5,683 nt of DNA from Actinomycetes bacterium (GTDB taxonomy: Bacteria > Actinomycetota > Acidimicrobiia > Acidimicrobiales > RAAP-2): NCBI GenBank assembly GCA_021777285.1, contig JAJYDR010000135.1:1-5683 (forward strand). Direction: 5' to 3'. Below the pieces are notes generated by a model. It had not been told where the DNA came from and searched no databases. It was given only the letters and a program-made list of their open reading frames with translations. Below, piece after piece: positions 5,663 through 5,683 of this stretch. How positions within the stretch are numbered: the first letter of the stretch is position 1; every line of letters begins with the position of its first letter. The translations under genes were made by a program, and so were the position numbers.

Positions 5663-5683
5663 ACCCACCTAGATATTGATGCA
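5660..5683 (+). CDS. Start of a gene running off the right edge
   Basis: GTG at 5660 is followed by seven open codons (MTHLDIDA) to the window edge. AAAGGA at 5646-5651, eight bases upstream, is a good ribosome binding site. Eight residues are too few to name a family. The upstream sequence GTGGTGTAACTAAGAGGG (5573-5590) recalls the GTGTAA-type ends of some IS256-family insertion sequences, whose transposase gene starts soon after the end, so a transposase is one possibility. This is a guess. Confidence 0.45.

Overview
The window looks like chromosomal DNA from a moderately high G+C bacterium, probably an actinobacterium. This rests on codon usage, GTG starts and the general look of the proteins; no marker gene proves it. 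Its centre is a complete, compact mobile element of the 'recombinase in trio' (RIT) type at about 1552-4985. The element sits inside a host gene for a small secreted protein. No CRISPR array, tRNA or rRNA was seen.

Layout, left to right. (1) Positions 1-1041, minus strand: the first 347 codons of a large gene whose 3' end is off the left edge. It has a phospholipase D-like motif (H-x-K ... GSSN) followed by a helicase-type Walker A (ATGSGKT). This resembles the PLD-helicase fusion proteins often found among defence genes. (2) Positions 1042-1418: a stretch with no convincing gene. (3) Positions 1419-1523, minus: the C-terminal 34 codons of a secreted protein. (4) Positions 1523-1554: a perfect 32-bp palindrome at the left edge of the element. 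(5) Positions 1552-4985: the RIT element, with perfect 38-bp terminal inverted repeats and three overlapping tyrosine recombinase genes read leftwards (ritA, ritB, ritC). (6) Positions 4986-5336, minus: the N-terminal part of the same secreted protein, with signal peptide, start codon and ribosome binding site. (7) Positions 5337-5659: intergenic. (8) Positions 5660-5683, plus: the first eight codons of a gene leaving the right edge, with a good ribosome binding site inside a hairpin.

How it works together. The rit genes overlap by GTGA and ATGA, so they are probably translated from one mRNA as a set. All three keep the recombinase active-site residues. Each end carries the octamer TTAAGCCG three times in mirrored order and almost identical spacing, so the ends are probably arrays of recombinase binding sites. 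Identical ends and intact genes suggest recent movement. The element carries no cargo. The clearest biological consequence seen here is the loss of the secreted-protein gene; its two pieces can be joined across the element.

The RIT class is already described. The less usual points are the regular multi-site ends, the one-sided palindrome, the reconstructable target gene and the different active-site box II in each of the three recombinases.
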